The position numbers and the translations under genes were made by a program. Under the pieces are notes generated by a model. It was not told the origin of the DNA. It did no database searches and saw only the letters and a list, made by a program, of their open reading frames with translations. This document shows, one piece after another, positions 35,011 to 47,540 of a stretch of DNA of 64,000 nucleotides. Origin of the DNA: Nissolia schottii (taxonomy: Eukaryota > Streptophyta > Magnoliopsida > Fabales > Fabaceae); NCBI GenBank assembly GCA_003254905.1, contig QANU01064758.1, positions 1 through 64,000 on the forward strand. The letters are read 5' to 3'. Numbering within the stretch: position 1 is the stretch's first letter; the number at the start of each line of letters is the position of its first letter.

Positions 35011-37090
35011 AGGTTTCAATCGAATGGAGAGGGATTTCAATCGAATGAAAGCCAATTCGAGCTTTCAATCGATTGAATTCCAATTCAGTCGAATGAAAGA
35101 AAATCTCAGGATTTCAATCGATTGAATCCTATAGCATTCGAATGAAAACATGCTGAGGATTTCAATCGAATGAAACCCTCATTCAGTCGAATGAAAGCAC
35201 TAGTAGGGATTTCATTCGAATGTAACCCTAGACATTCGAATGAAACCTGAAAGACTTGAGACTTTAGTGGCTCTAAGGGATCCAATGAGTAAGGATATGT
35301 CTATTATTGTATATCAAAGCATGCATCATGAGGAACGGGTTGTCGTGTAAATGTTAGAGAAACCCTCTAGAACTAGAGGTTAATCGCCTAATGTTAAAGA
35401 TCATAATGGAACGTTAGGGAACAAGTATGTAGTTATATTCTGGTAGCCCTCTCTTGGCAAAGTGTCACAGACACGCCCCTCACCAGTCCCAAAAGGGTGA
35501 ATTGGTCAGATGTGTTACCTCACCAATCTCAAAAGGATGGATTGGTTATCGAGGTTAATGACACAAGGAAGGAAAAGTGTTACCTCGCCAGTTCCAAAAT
35601 GGTGGATTGGTTAACGAGGTTAATGACACAAGAAAGGAAAAGAAAGTATGAAGGAGAAAGAAAGACGCTAACCTGGGTAAGCCGGTATGCGTAAGAAAGG
35701 AGAAGAAGGATGCATACTCGGGTAAGCCGGTATGCGTAAGAGGTTCCCCAAGCCCCCCATGCACTATGTAATTATACACGTATGAATGAATGGATGTATG
35801 TATGCCAGTAGGTATGTACATATGTATTTATAACTATTGATACATTATGTAACGCAAGGGAACGACCCGAGACAATTAGTATGTTATTAATAGTAACGTA
35901 AAGTCAATGAGTACAAAGCCTATGTAATGACAAGACTAGTGACCTCATCACGTAATAACTTAGGTAAAGCTACTCAGGACGTAGGTTAAAGATAATAAAC
36001 AGTAAGGATTTAGTATGCATGACACTTAGAGGTTTTCTTGAGTGGCCTGGATTATGCCCGAGTAAATGAACCATAGCGACCACGTTGGGTTCCCACTAAG
36101 AACATAATCGTTCTTACCCTCACTCGTGTATGAATCTAGATTGCAGTGATGGTCTCTCCACCTGCAAAGGATGTGTGGTTGTTCACCCGTACCCGTCAGC
36201 GTAACTTCTGCACGGATACCCTCTTGGAGACGTGCACCTTTGCGCCTGCCCGCATGCCTAACGAGCCTGAGACGCCCCCAGGCGGAGACTCAGAGGACCA
36301 GGGTCCTCTCCGATGCGTCCCATCTGGATAGATGAGCGCCCAGGGTGTAGTAGCCGCGACCCTATCCACTTCAATGGTGAGGAGGAGGTGCCCCCATCCG
36401 AGATGGAGCCGGAGATTGAGCTAGCCACAAATCCCGGTACGTCCACTCCGCTAGTCCGAAGACGAGGCTGCCAGACGACCGCCAGAAAGAGAGTACTCCC
36501 AGTGTTACCGCGCCACTTTGTTCCGCGAGACTTCATCGCGGTGACCGATATGTCCAGCGAGGAGGGGGAGGCTGCAAGAGAGGAGGACCCCATGGAGTGA
36601 GAGGAAGACTCCGAGTAGGAGACAGGACCCCCAGGACCCCTGTAGCAGCTATATGTGTAGGGTTGTACTGTGCACGAAGTGAGTAGTACCACTCGTGTAC
36701 ATAGACTTTTTAGTTGTTATATATGTACCTTATGTGGAACTACTATGTATCATATAATTATGTAGCCCAACTTATGTATTTGTAATATATAAGCATGTTG
36801 TATATATTCAGGCCCTTATGTGTACTTCTGCCGACAGATCTCCATATGACAGGCACGTACTCACACTTCCTTTATCTCTTGATTATGCCGTTATCTGATG
36901 TATTATTTGCATGGCTCCTTACTTTCTAGAAATCTATACATACAAAAGAAATTTCAAATAGGCCCGTGTTTTCAATAACCCTAATTTGAGAAGGTAACAT
37001 AGAACAGTAATAGTTCACAGCACCAGAAGTCAACCACCTAGCCGGGGAAGCCTATGACTTAAGCATAGGCCAACTAGCTAGGGTGTTGCA
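35011..37090 (+). mobile_element. Forward-oriented long LTR, 5' end lost in the gap
   Basis: Ends AACTAGCTAGGGTGTTGCA at 37090. In forward order it has an ATTCGAAT/ATCGAT palindrome cluster (35014-35248), the GCATCATGAGG landmark (35323), a tandem stem-forming segment (35480-35640), the acceptor-like block (36105-36130) and LTR ORF copy 4. No PBS follows at 37091, so it is a solo or 3' LTR. Confidence 0.75.
36146..36600 (+). pseudogene. LTR-encoded ORF, copy 4
   Basis: Two overlapping plus-strand frames (36146-36331 and 36313-36600) together give a leader with TRTRQRNFC and ETPPGGD. Then come EEEVPPSEMEPEIEL, RRRGCQTTARKRV, HFVPRDF and an acidic end EEGEAAREEDPME. The ARKRV-x7-FVPR spacing and acidic tail match copies 1-3. 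One frameshift joins the halves. This is the least damaged second half among the copies. Confidence 0.5.
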
Positions 37091-38057
37091 TGCTGATTAG
37101 GTTTAAATACCTGAGTAGCGTCCGTGAATTTCGCTATTTCAGGGATCTTTCCATTAAGTTCGCCTTCGAAGATTACGAAGTGTTGTTCACTAGGGAGAGG
37201 ATATCTCAGGCCAAGAATCTTATTGGCAGTGAGGGGGCGCTTAAGTCGGGCCAGTTTGATCCGTGGACCTTCGGGTGTGGTACTCTAGGATGGGCCTTCA
37301 TAGCCCAGTCCATAACAAGAGCCCCCAGCTCGGAGTGTGGAGTGAAACTCCGTGGTCCGAGTTATTTTTGTGCATTGCTGAGGGTTGGTTCCAGGGAGAG
37401 GTATTCGCAAGGCATCGTGGCAGTTGAGGGGTTTATCCGCAGAAGCTATGTCTGTTGGGGGAATTTTCCTCTTTGGAGATTGTGCGATAGGACGTGCGTA
37501 CTGTCGTGAGAAAATTGAGCCACTCATTTGAGGACACGTGCGTGAGTTGGTGGGCATTTGAGTTTCTCTAGGAGGTGAGTGTCATTTTTGTAATGATGGA
37601 CTTGGAGGGAAATCTCTTGGGTTTCCACCGTTTTAAATCTTGAAACCACTCTTTTGCCTTTTTTACTTCTTATTCTCTCGGTTTCCATCAATCTTCTCTT
37701 TGCCTCTTTACTTCTTATTTTCTTCGTTCCTATTCATCTTCTGTTTGTGATTTTTTCCTCTTCTTCATCCACTGAATTTTGTGTTGTGCCTTTTGTTCGT
37801 TGGCCGTGGTCATTGTGAGGAGGCTGTACTGTCGTGATGCCGTTCTGCTTCTTTGGTCTATTTTTGTGGGAGAACACTAGTAAGCAACTCTTATTATTCT
37901 CTTGGAGTATTGCGATTTTTTGTTTTGGCTTTGGGCATTTTACTTCAAGGCATTGTGGGTATATGCTGCAATGCTTTCTGTTAATGGTTTTCTGGGGTTT
38001 TGAGTGTCTTTAGGGATTTTGATCATAGGGGTTAAGAAATCTTGTGTGATCTATTTT
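37091..38057 (+). other. Upstream region of the antisense ORF
   Basis: A 139-codon ORF (37090-37509) has no recognised domain. 37600-38050 is T-rich, like a leader, with CTTCTTATTTTC-type repeats. It probably belongs to the Tat-like element. Confidence 0.35.
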
Positions 38058-39087
38058 CCCTTTTTCATTAGTTTGAGATTATGGTGATGGGGAAGTTGAA
38101 GAAGAATTTTCAAGACCTGAAGAGGCCGCACCCTTTGCGAGGTCTCACGAGCGGTTGTCCTATGGGTGGATAGACCCGCAGGTATTTGCCATTCCTTCTA
38201 TCATCTGGGGAGAGCACATCGAACATTTGAATAAGGCAGTGGGGTTGACTGAGGAGGGGTGGAGGACCACGATTATAGGTTAGAGGTGCCCTCCGCGGAC
38301 GAGAGGGTTTCCATGCTCAGGCATAGCGGTACCCCTCATTTTCTGTGGATGTACGAGGTGTTGTTTATGCGCTTAGATGTTAAGCTTCCCTTCACCAACT
38401 TTGAGCAGGAGTTGATGCAGTTATGTGCCTTTAGCCTTATGCAGCTTCATCCCAATGGTTGGGCATTAGTTTGTGTAACACCCCTAGCTAATTGCTTACG
38501 CTTAAGTCGTAGGCAATGCTCACTAGGTTGTTAGGTAATTCGTGGGGAATACTTATAGTCCTTTATTACTTTTGAAAATACTTGATTGGGGAAAATATGG
38601 ACCAATTTTAAACTTTCTCTGCTTGTGAGTTATTACTAAAGTATGAGTCGTGCGTGAACAAGATATAAACAATACAAATGATAGAGCCTTGGGCTTACGA
38701 TCACTAACCAATAATAGTATAATCAGATAGATAAGCAAACATATGGTCCATTGCAAATATTTACAACAATCCATATAGTGATATAATAAGTTACATATAC
38801 ATAGCATGTCCCTCAAAATACATTGTTCTTTTCTTTCAACAAAAGATCCATCCAATACACAGCTATACTTGTCCATCCTTGCAGGCTAGAGGTCTTGCTT
38901 CCCAGATACCGGCGGTCCGTACTCTGTCCTTCACAGCACCTCTTGTTGCTCATCGTAGCCCTCATCCGTCCCTGGAATCATGATCAGATGGGGGTGAAAA
39001 CGTTTGTCCTCAGTGGTGTACCTTAGCGTAGGGTTTATTCCTTTATCTCGCTTATGAACCAGGCTACTCAGGAGATCTCTAGGTGTT

Positions 39088-40704
39088 TGATAAGTACCCA
39101 ATTTACGTAATTTTGACCTATTAAAATGGCACTTATTTGCTTATGTTTCAAAGAAAATCTAACTTAATTCCCCTCTTTTGTAGGATTTTTAAATATATTT
39201 TGAAAGATGGATACAAGCATAAATAATTAAGAATAATCCCATAAAGAATGGAGAAAAAGGGCAAAAGCGGAAAAAGAGCTTAAAGAGGAAATCAGCAAGG
39301 ACCGCTCAGCGCAAGAACAGGACCGCTCATCGCACATAGGACAAACACCACCCAGCGATGGTACCTTAACCGCTCAGCGAGTGTACCACTGGAGCCACTT
39401 GCAGCCGCCGCATTAAATGCGCCAGCTGGAGCCAGCCTGGACTGCGGCGCCGCCCTGAAAAAGCTGCCGGCGCATTTATGAAGCTGCGTGAAATGATTAC
39501 GCCGCTCAGCGATAAAGTACACATCGCTCAGCGGTAAAGCCATTATCGCTCAGCGATGGCACCTAAACCGCTGAGCGAAGCCATCGGATTTTGCCTATAA
39601 ATAGAGGAGGCCGTGCCACACTTCAAAGCATCCTCCAATTCCCATAACATCTCTTCTTCCTCCTAGAATCCATTCTTTTACACATTCTCTTGTACTTAGA
39701 AGCTTAGTTTAGTTTAGCAACAAAGAGGAGGCCAGTGAAGGAGCCGGGAGATCGAAGAAGCTAGGCGAACCGCTGTCATGATAGTGTGATAACGTGTCAT
39801 GGTAAGCGTCTAAACCTTGCCTCTGAGATTCTCTGGTAAGATGGATTTGTAATCCTCTTGTTGTTGGGATTTTGAACATTATTGTAGTATGATTGTATCC
39901 ATGTAACTATTGCATATGAATTTATCAGTTTCTATTGATTCGCTTGAATGATTTTATGCTTAATTCTAGCTTTTGTTTAGTGTTTTGATTCTTGATTTGG
40001 GACTTAGTTGTATGAACGAAAGTTATACTAATTAAGTCATAACCAAGTTAAGATCAATCACTATGCTTAACTAGATTCTAGACTTGAACGTTGTGAACGA
40101 AAGTTACAAACTTACAATCATTAGAGTCGGATCTAAATCATTTCATCTAATCTTGTTGCCATAACTGGAATAAAGATTAGTCATTTTAACATCTGGAATG
40201 ACGCTGGCGTACTTTGTTCAGCTTGTGTGCGAAAGTGACAGTTTAACAAAGGAAACCTGTGATCTTTTCATGCGCGAAAGCGATGACAAGTTAAGAACTG
40301 GTGGCGGGCAATCAATGAAATGATAATTCTATGTAATAAGTAACTGGATGCATGAAACTATGATATGATTCAATTCCCAACAAGCTCTGGAACTACCTCT
40401 GATTTGTTGCCTATTTACTTTTATGTTGTTTATTTACATATTTGAACTATCAACAATTTATCAATCCTTCACTTCATTGTTTAATTAACTAAACTCAAGA
40501 ACGGTATTTTTGCAACTCTCTGTGGATTTGACTATACCCGACTATACTGCAATTGGATTCCTTGTGAATCTGAAAGCCGTAAAGTAGGATATATATTTAA
40601 TTTGAACGACAAAAACGCAAATAAGCTTTCAACGAACTTGGCACAGTTGTGGGAAACCAGACTATGTCAAGATTGGAGAAAGTGTAACAATTAGGCTTTC
40701 ATCA
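39088..40704 (+). mobile_element. Nested solo LTR of Athila-like family, TSD GTGTT
   Basis: Starts TGATAAGTACCC and ends AGGCTTTCATCA, with perfect GTGTT duplications (39083-39087 and 40705-40709). It is related to the LTRs at 51426-53080 and 57184-58836 in the opposite orientation. It carries a dense CGCTCAGCG/CGCTGAGCG cluster (39299-39580) just upstream of a TATA box (39596-39603). Confidence 0.92.
39596..39603 (+). promoter_or_regulatory. TATA box of nested solo LTR
   Basis: TATAAATA in GCCTATAAATAGAGG, right after the palindrome cluster. The homologous boxes in the 51.4-kb and 57.2-kb LTRs are at 52515-52522 and 58274-58281 (minus). Confidence 0.7.
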
Positions 40705-43700
40705 GTGTTCATGCATACTACATTCCTACTGATTATTATCTTTGCCTAGGTCCTAAGTAGCTTTATGTAGTTTATTAGGTGACGGAGGATTCCTAGTCTT
40801 TTCCTTAGCTAGGTTCTCATGCTTATTAACTTTATTCGCTAGTACATATAGGCCGTCTCGAGCGTTTTCTTGACGGTATTCACTTACTACATAGGCTTAC
40901 ATACATATATTCATTCATCGTATACTCATGCATCACATACTCATTCATAATGTATCTTATGCATGGGGGAAATCTAGGGCTCTCTTACGCTTCCAGCTAA
41001 CTAATGGACCGGGGTCGTGTCCTTCTTGTTATACTCCCGGCTAACTAATGGACTGGAGTCTCGTCCCTCCGGCTAACTAATGGACCAGGGTCGCTTCCTT
41101 TTTACTTTGAGTCCTTCCAACCTTGTAACTGTGGTCTTTCGGTTACAACCAGGCAGCGCTATAACCTGAGTGGTTGCGAACCACCGCGTATAACTAATGT
41201 TCTATCCATCGACTATCAACAGGGATAACCATCCAACTGGTGGGATGGCGAGGGGTTGGTCTTACGACACAATCCAAGCGGGGACTCATACATCATCATC
41301 ATTATCATTATCCCTTAGGTGTGACGTCCCCCTTATATATTTTTATCTTTCTTTTCTTTCTTTCTTTTTGTTCATCATCATTGACCAATCCATCTTGCTG
41401 GACTGGTGAGGGGCTTGTCCATAGATGTTCCAAGAGAGGGATTCCTATTATATAACTACGTACTTGTCTTCAGGTACACTGAACCCATGGTGGTCAGAAC
41501 CTTCTTAGAAAATTACTTGTTCCCTAGCGTTCAATTATGATCTTCAAGCATTAGGTGATTACCTTCTAGTTATCTAAGGTTGTCCTAACACTTAGGTGAC
41601 AACCCTGTCCTCATGATGCATTATAAACATAACTATATTCAATGTTCCACATTCATCATACAGATCAACATACATCGTTCAGATTAATGCTTGTTGGAAA
41701 CATGCGGCCCAAGATAGTTTTCATAGACATTTGTTTCTTGGCCCAGGTTAGCTTGGCGACCTGGAGTTTCCTGGGTTGTTCAACACCCCTAGGAACTCCC
41801 GGTTCATGTCGTCACCCCTATCCAGGTCTCCATGGGACAACCAGGTTTCAAGTCGCTTAGCGCCCCCATAGGTCCACTCAGCGGTCCCTGAAACCATTAA
41901 AGCCACAAAATTTCGTTTTAAAACCACCTTCTAAATCAGTCTTCAGGCCGCTCAATGGTCCCTGAAGTTTTCCAAGTTTCAGAAACGTTTCCAACCTAAT
42001 TTCTAAGTCTAAGCCCTAGGCTGTTCAGCGGACCCTGGAGGCCGCTCAGCGCCCTAGGCACAACTTAGGCATCCTCTTTAGTTTTCTTGCTTCTTTTTCC
42101 ATCCTTTCCTATGCCCACTTCTTAGGGTTCTTCCACAAGTTCCAACACCCATAATACAACATATCTCAGCTTATAACACATATCCAAATCATCTATACAA
42201 CCTAAGCCTAGCATAACTAACATAATCTACAACAGTTCACAGAATTACACAGAATCAGGCATAAGCACATAGAAGTCACTAAGGAGTGAGTAAGCTAAGT
42301 TTACCCACTTCCTTAGAGTCTTGGAGATGGTTGGAGATGGTTAAGAGGGTGAGGTTTACCTAGGTGTGTAGCTTTCCTAGCTCGTCTCCTGGTTCCGACA
42401 GCATAGCGACAGGGTTTCCGAACCGAACGATTTTTGAGCAGAGACTTTGGAGTAATGAAGAAATGTGAAAAATGAAGAACCAAGGGGGCCATTTATAGCC
42501 CAAGAGGCCGTGGCCTTAGGCTCTTGGTGGCCACAAAATTTATTGGAAAAAGAAAAAGGAAAAAAGAAAATAAAATGAATGGATAAGAACGGTGAGCCAT
42601 AGCTAGTCATCTTTGACTTTTGACGAGAATGTGTGGTTGTGGTGAGGAGAGAGAAAATGTGAGAGAGAGGGCAGATTTGCTTGCCCATGGGGCCCACTTT
42701 CCAATCTCATTGAATTGTGTTTTGTCGTACACTATCCAGGTGCTTCGCATACGGCCGTCGGAAAAATATTCCGGTCGTATTTTCGCGATCTCCTAACCTT
42801 CCTAGTGAGGATTTGGGTTTAATCCAATGTATTTGTAACCTTTTCCTCTGTAAGGGTATGGTTTCTAGAGACTTTAGACACTCTAATACACTCTGATGAC
42901 TAAAAGAAGTTGATCTAGTGTCTGCAGAATCGTATGAAACTGAGCAGAAATTCATTTAACAAACGGTTTAGATTTACCATCCAATTCTAAGGGTCAAGAG
43001 GAATTATTCTAGTGTCATCAGAATTTTGCGAAACCAAACAGAATAATTTCTACAGACAATTTTGTCTAAGGATTCATGCTTCTACATTTTTAATCTGTAC
43101 AAAGGGCTTTTGCAGATATTTATCCTATGAAATCTTTACTAAGGAAAAAGTGGGATGTTACAGTCTGCGGATTTGAGGTGGTGTGTAGGGTGTTTGGCGT
43201 GGAGCCTATGCCGAACATTTTTCTAAGTTTGTTTACCTTGACCAACGTTACGGGTGGGATTGTTTCGGGGACTCGCTTTAGGTATAGGAGTTGGCATACA
43301 TTCAAGGGCGTTTCTAGGACGAGGGTGTTCACAAGGTGGGAGGAATCCTACAAGAAATTCAAGTGGAAATACTTCAAGGTATTCGCTGCTCTGGGAACGA
43401 AGGCATTCTGGGAGAGGGATCAGGATACCGTGATGGGTATATCTTGTTACTAGAATAGGAATATCCATCATTACCGTCCAGATAGCCTGTCCGCCGAGGA
43501 GCTTGTTGAGAAGGATTTTTTTGGTAGCGCAGGCTCAGGATGGACCTTTGAATTTGAGAGAGGTCGTGGAGGGGCTAAATGCGGAGGATAGCTTAGGTAG
43601 CTATTGCATGCCTGTTGCTTTTAAAATTATTATATATATATGTATATATTTTGTGTTGATTGTTGATGGTTTATGCAGGTGTAAGAATCCGCAGAAACAT

Positions 43701-44969
43701 GTCTGCGAGGGGTAAGCCGAGGGAGTTGAGCAGGCGCCTGAATGCTTCCGCGAACGAGGAGATAAGCGGCCAAAGGGTTCTTGTTGAATTTTCTCCTTCT
43801 CCTCCTGCTCCCGTGGAACCCTCTCCTGAATGTTTTGTCGCAGAAGAAGAGAAGCCTCCATGGAAACACGCTCGAGGGGGCCCTTCACGAAGAGAGTGTG
43901 GGCACCTTTCGAGTGCTCTCACCCAAGAATGGTTCAAGAGTTTAAACTTCATGCGGATTGCTGACAAGAGCTATCTGTATGAGGAGGATCAGGAGCACTT
44001 GGAGAGAGTTTCTATGGGGGAGGTGTTTGCTCGCAGCTTTTGACTTCTGGGAAAAGCCACTAGGTTATTGAAGTATGCTTTTCCCCACGATGTTGATCTC
44101 GAGGAGGTGGACAACATCGGTCTAGAAAATGCGGAGCTGAAGGATGTTGTGAGCCTCTATTCCGAGGAAAAAGTTGCCATGGAGGAGGAGATAAAGAAGT
44201 TGAGGGCACAACTGGCTATTTTCGAGGAGAGATCAAGGATGTTTGAAGCCGTGGCGGAGGAGAAGTCTGTCTTGGCGGCAAAGAAGGCTGCGATGGTGGA
44301 GGGGATGAAGCAGGAAGTGGGAAAAGGGATATGATTCTTGCCTGGTCTAGTGCGAGCAAGCCAGGAAAGAATATGACACTTGCTTAAAGATATCCAAGGA
44401 AGTTGTGGATGCGGCTTTTGAAACAGTAATGAGTCAAGTCAAACATGTTGTTCTTGAGGTTAACTGGAGCGTGGTGTCTCTACATAAGTGTTATGATCCT
44501 AAGACCGGCACCATCCAGGATTTGTAATTCCATGCAATGTAATTTCCTGCTTTGTATCTTCGCCTAGGCTTCTAATGCCTCGATTAATTTTTTGTCATAA
44601 TTTTTGTAAGACTTTGTGTATATCAAATGATAAAAAGTTTTCGTCGAAATTAATGTTTGCGTATTTATTTGGTTTGTGCCTTTCGGTTTTCGGATCGGGC
44701 TTACAACTTTTTTGTAGCTCTCCATTTTATTATCAGGTTAATCGATATTTTATTTCGCGAATTATTCTCGACGCTCGAGTGATCAGTTCGGGGAATTTTC
44801 TTTGTTACTGCTATTTTTGCCAGTTTGTTAATGTTTGCAAATGAGAAGTATGTTGAATCCTGCATGTATTATTTCATAATGGCTTTGTGGCCTTAACGTT
44901 AATATAATGATGATGCAAGATTAAAAATATGGAGATTATAATCAACTATCTAAGTAATTTAAGAATAAT

Positions 44970-45095
44970 TTAAAGAAAAAATCTTCCCAGATTAGTCGCG
45001 TTCCATGTTCGCGAAATTTCTTTTCTGTTAATGATCGATAACTTGTACACTCCTCGGCCAAGTTCTTCCGTTACGATGTATGGAACTTCCCAGTT
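44970..45095 (-). pseudogene. Gypsy integrase C-terminus, copy A
   Basis: Minus-strand translation gives LGRGVYK-like, then ISRTWNATNLGRFF-like residues and a TAA stop at 44970-44972. This is the characteristic last segment of Tat-type pol. It is cut at 45095 by the tandem-duplication junction. Confidence 0.65.
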
Positions 45096-45100
45096 GGGAT

Positions 45101-46368
45101 TGTTTCAGGGACTCGGTTTAGGTATAGGAGTTGGCATACATTCAAGGGCATTTCTGGGATGAGGGTATTCACCAGGTGGGAGGAATCCTACAAGGAATTC
45201 AAGTGGAAATACTTCAAGGTATTTGCTGCCCCAGGAGCGAAGGCAGGGGATTGGGATACCATGGTGGGTATATTTTGTTACTAGAACAGGAATATCCACC
45301 ATCACCGTCCAGATAGCCTGTCCGTGGAGGAGCTTGTTGAGAGGGAGTTTTTTTGTAGCGCTGGCTCATGATGGACCTTTGAATTTGAGCGAGGTCGTGG
45401 AGGGGATAGATGCGGAGGCTAGCTTAGGTAGTTGTTGTTTGCCCTGTTGCTTTTAAGATTATTATATATATATATATTGTGTTGATTATTGATGGTCTAT
45501 GCAGGTGCGAGAATCCGCTGAAACAGGTCTGCGAGGGATAAGCTGAGGGAGTTGAACAGGCGCCTGATTGCCTCCGTGAACGAGGAGCTAAAAGGTCAAA
45601 GGGTTGCTATTGAAGTTCCTTCTTCTCCTCTGCTCTCGTGGCACCCACTCCTGAACGTTCTGTGGCAGAAGAATAGGAGTCTCCGCAGAAACACTCTCGA
45701 AGGGCGCTCGAGGGGACCCTTCGCAGTGAGAGTGTGGGCACCTTTCGAGTGCTCTCGCCCAGGCATGGTCCAAGAGTGTAAAATTCATGCGGATTGCTGA
45801 CAAGAGCTATCTATATGAGAGGCTCATGAGCATTAGGAGGGAGTTTTCGTAGGGGAGGCGTTTGCTCACAGCTTTTGACTTTTGGGAAAAGCCACTAGGT
45901 TGTTGAAGTATGCTTTTGACCACGATGCTGGTCTCGAGGAGGTGGACAACATCCTTCGGGAAAATGCCGAGCTGAAGTAGGTTGTGAGCCGCTACTCTGA
46001 AGAAAAAGTTGCCATGGAAGAGGAGATAAAGAAGAGTAGGGCACAACTTACTATTTCCGAGGAGAGATCAAGGATGTTTGAAGCCGTGGCAGAGCAGAAG
46101 TCTTCCTTGGCGACGAAGAACGCTGCGATGGTGGAGGGGATGAAGCAGGAAGTGGAGGAGCGAAGAGGGAGTATGATTCCTGCCTGGTCCAATGCGAGGA
46201 AGCCATGAAGGAATATGATGCTTGCTTGAAGTTATCCAAGGAAGTTGTGGATGCGGCTTTTGAAACCTTAATGGGTTAAGTCAAGCATATTGCTCTTGAG
46301 GTTGACTGGAGCATGGTCTCTCTGGATAAATGTTATGATCCTGAGACTAGCACCACCCAGGATTTGTA
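45101..46368 (+). pseudogene. Second copy of the antisense ORF 3' part
   Basis: Repeats the RYRSWHTFKG and FVALAHDGPLNLSEVVEG segments, the TA-rich intron (about 45429-45504, ends GCAG) and the coiled coil (EKVAMEEEIKKSRAQL, 45996-46060), with different frameshifts from copy A. The 5' half of the ORF is absent because the duplication began inside it. Confidence 0.7.
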
Positions 46369-46822
46369 ATTCCATGCTATGTAATTTCTTGATTTGTATC
46401 TTTACCTAGGCTTTTGTTGCCTTGGTTAATTTTTTGTCATAATTTTTGTAAGACTTTGCTTATATCAAATGATAAACAATTTCCGGTGAAACTAATGTTT
46501 GCGTATTTATTTGGTTTGTGCCTTTCGGTTTTCGGGCTGGGCTTATAACTTAAATTGTTTTTTGTAGCTCTCGATTATATTACCGATCTTAATTGATATT
46601 TTATTCCACAGATTATTGTTGACGCCCGAGTGATTTGTTCGAGAGAATTTGCTTTGTTACCACTATTTTCGACTGTTTGTTAATGTTTGCAAATGAGAAG
46701 TATGTTGAATCCTGCATGTATTATTTCATAATGGCTTTGTTGCCTTAACATCAGTATAATGATGATGCACGATAAAAAATATGGAAATTATAATGAACTA
46801 CGTAAGGAATTTAAGAATAATT

Positions 46823-47540
46823 TTAAAGAAAAAATCTTCTCAGATTGGCCGCTTTCCATGTTCGAGAAATTTCTTTTTCGTTGATGGTCGATAACTTGTA
46901 CGTTCCTCAGCCATGTTCTTCTGTTACAATGTATGGACCTTCCCAGTTGGGATGTAGCTTGCCTTGTCCCGGTGTCTTAGTGTCGATATTTGCCCTTCGT
47001 ATGATGGTGTCTCTTGGAGTAAACTTTCGCGGAATTATAGAGGAGTTGTATCTTCGCGTGACCTGCCTTTTAATAGCTTCCTCTTGTATGTAGGCTTCGT
47101 TTCTGCATTATTCGACTAGGTCTATTTCTTCGGCTCTGGCTTGATCGTTTTTCTCCGAGGAGAACAATTGTATCTTAGGACTTGTTTCCCCAATTTCCAC
47201 TGGTATCACGACTTCACTTTTGTATGCTAACCAGAAATGGGAGTAAGACGTTGTTGAATGGGGGTGGTTCGATAAGCCCATAAGACACTTCCCAACTCGT
47301 CCGCCCACAGTCCCTTTGCTTCGTCTAGCCTTCTCTTCAGTCTTTTCAATATGACTTTGTTGGCAACTTCGGCTTGCTCGTTGGTCTAGGGCTGTTCCAC
47401 GGATGAGAAGCAATGTTTTATTATGAGGCCTTGTAAAAATGTCATGAATTTCCTATCCGTGCACTGGGTCCCATTGTCGGAGATCAACGTTTTTGGGATG
47501 CCAAACCTTGTAAGGATGTTATTCTATACAAATCTCCTGT
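46823..47540 (-). pseudogene. Gypsy (Tat-like) integrase core to C-terminus, copy B
   Basis: From 47540 downward: [58 protein letters not shown], then a degraded C-terminal region and RTWNA-type end with a TAA at 46823-46825. The order and motifs (DNGTQ, the ANK/RT spacing, WAYRTT) are standard for Ty3/gypsy integrase. Upstream pol is lost because the LTR at 47541 interrupts it. Several in-frame stops. Confidence 0.8.

Larger units (their letters stand above)
38474..43162 (-). mobile_element. Solo long LTR in the antisense ORF, TSD GTTTG/GTCTG
   Basis: Starts TGTAACACCCCTAGC and ends GTGGGATGTTACA. Flanks GTTTG (38469-38473) and GTCTG (43163-43167) differ at one base, and the reading frame of the host ORF resumes after it. 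Net of the nested LTR it is about 3.1 kb. It has the acceptor-like block (38966-38998) without the LTR ORF, a tandem CGGCTAACTAATGGACC segment (40990-41095) and CGCTCAGCG-type motifs (41857-42060). It also has a TATA-like box (minus) near 42488. Confidence 0.85.
38058..44527 (+). pseudogene. Transposase_28-type ('putative gypsy type transposon') antisense ORF, interrupted
   Basis: Plus-strand exon pieces: 38100-38473, then 43163-43596, an 82-bp GT...AG intron (43597-43678), then 43679-44527. Landmarks are RLDVKLPFTNFEQELMQL and QLHPNGWALV before the solo LTR; removing the LTR continues directly into CGFEVVCRVFGVEPMPN. This reads as the plant PF04195 family. The C-terminal part (about 44068-44330) is a heptad-rich coiled coil (EKVAMEEEIKKLRAQL). 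Frameshifts near 38280 and 43517, and an in-frame stop at 44041, kill it. It converges on a minus-strand integrase end at 44970. Extra antisense ORFs between pol and the 3' LTR are known in Tat-lineage Ty3/gypsy elements, which fits. Confidence 0.7.
43261..46953. repeat. 1.84-kb tandem duplication of the antisense-ORF/integrase junction
   Basis: 43261-45100 and 45101-46953 align throughout, from the GGGATTGTTTC segment of the ORF, past its stop, through the convergent integrase C-terminus. The junction at about 45095-45100 shares TGGGAT with both parental breakpoints (43255-43260 and 46948-46953). Copies have diverged by many substitutions and small indels. Confidence 0.85.
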
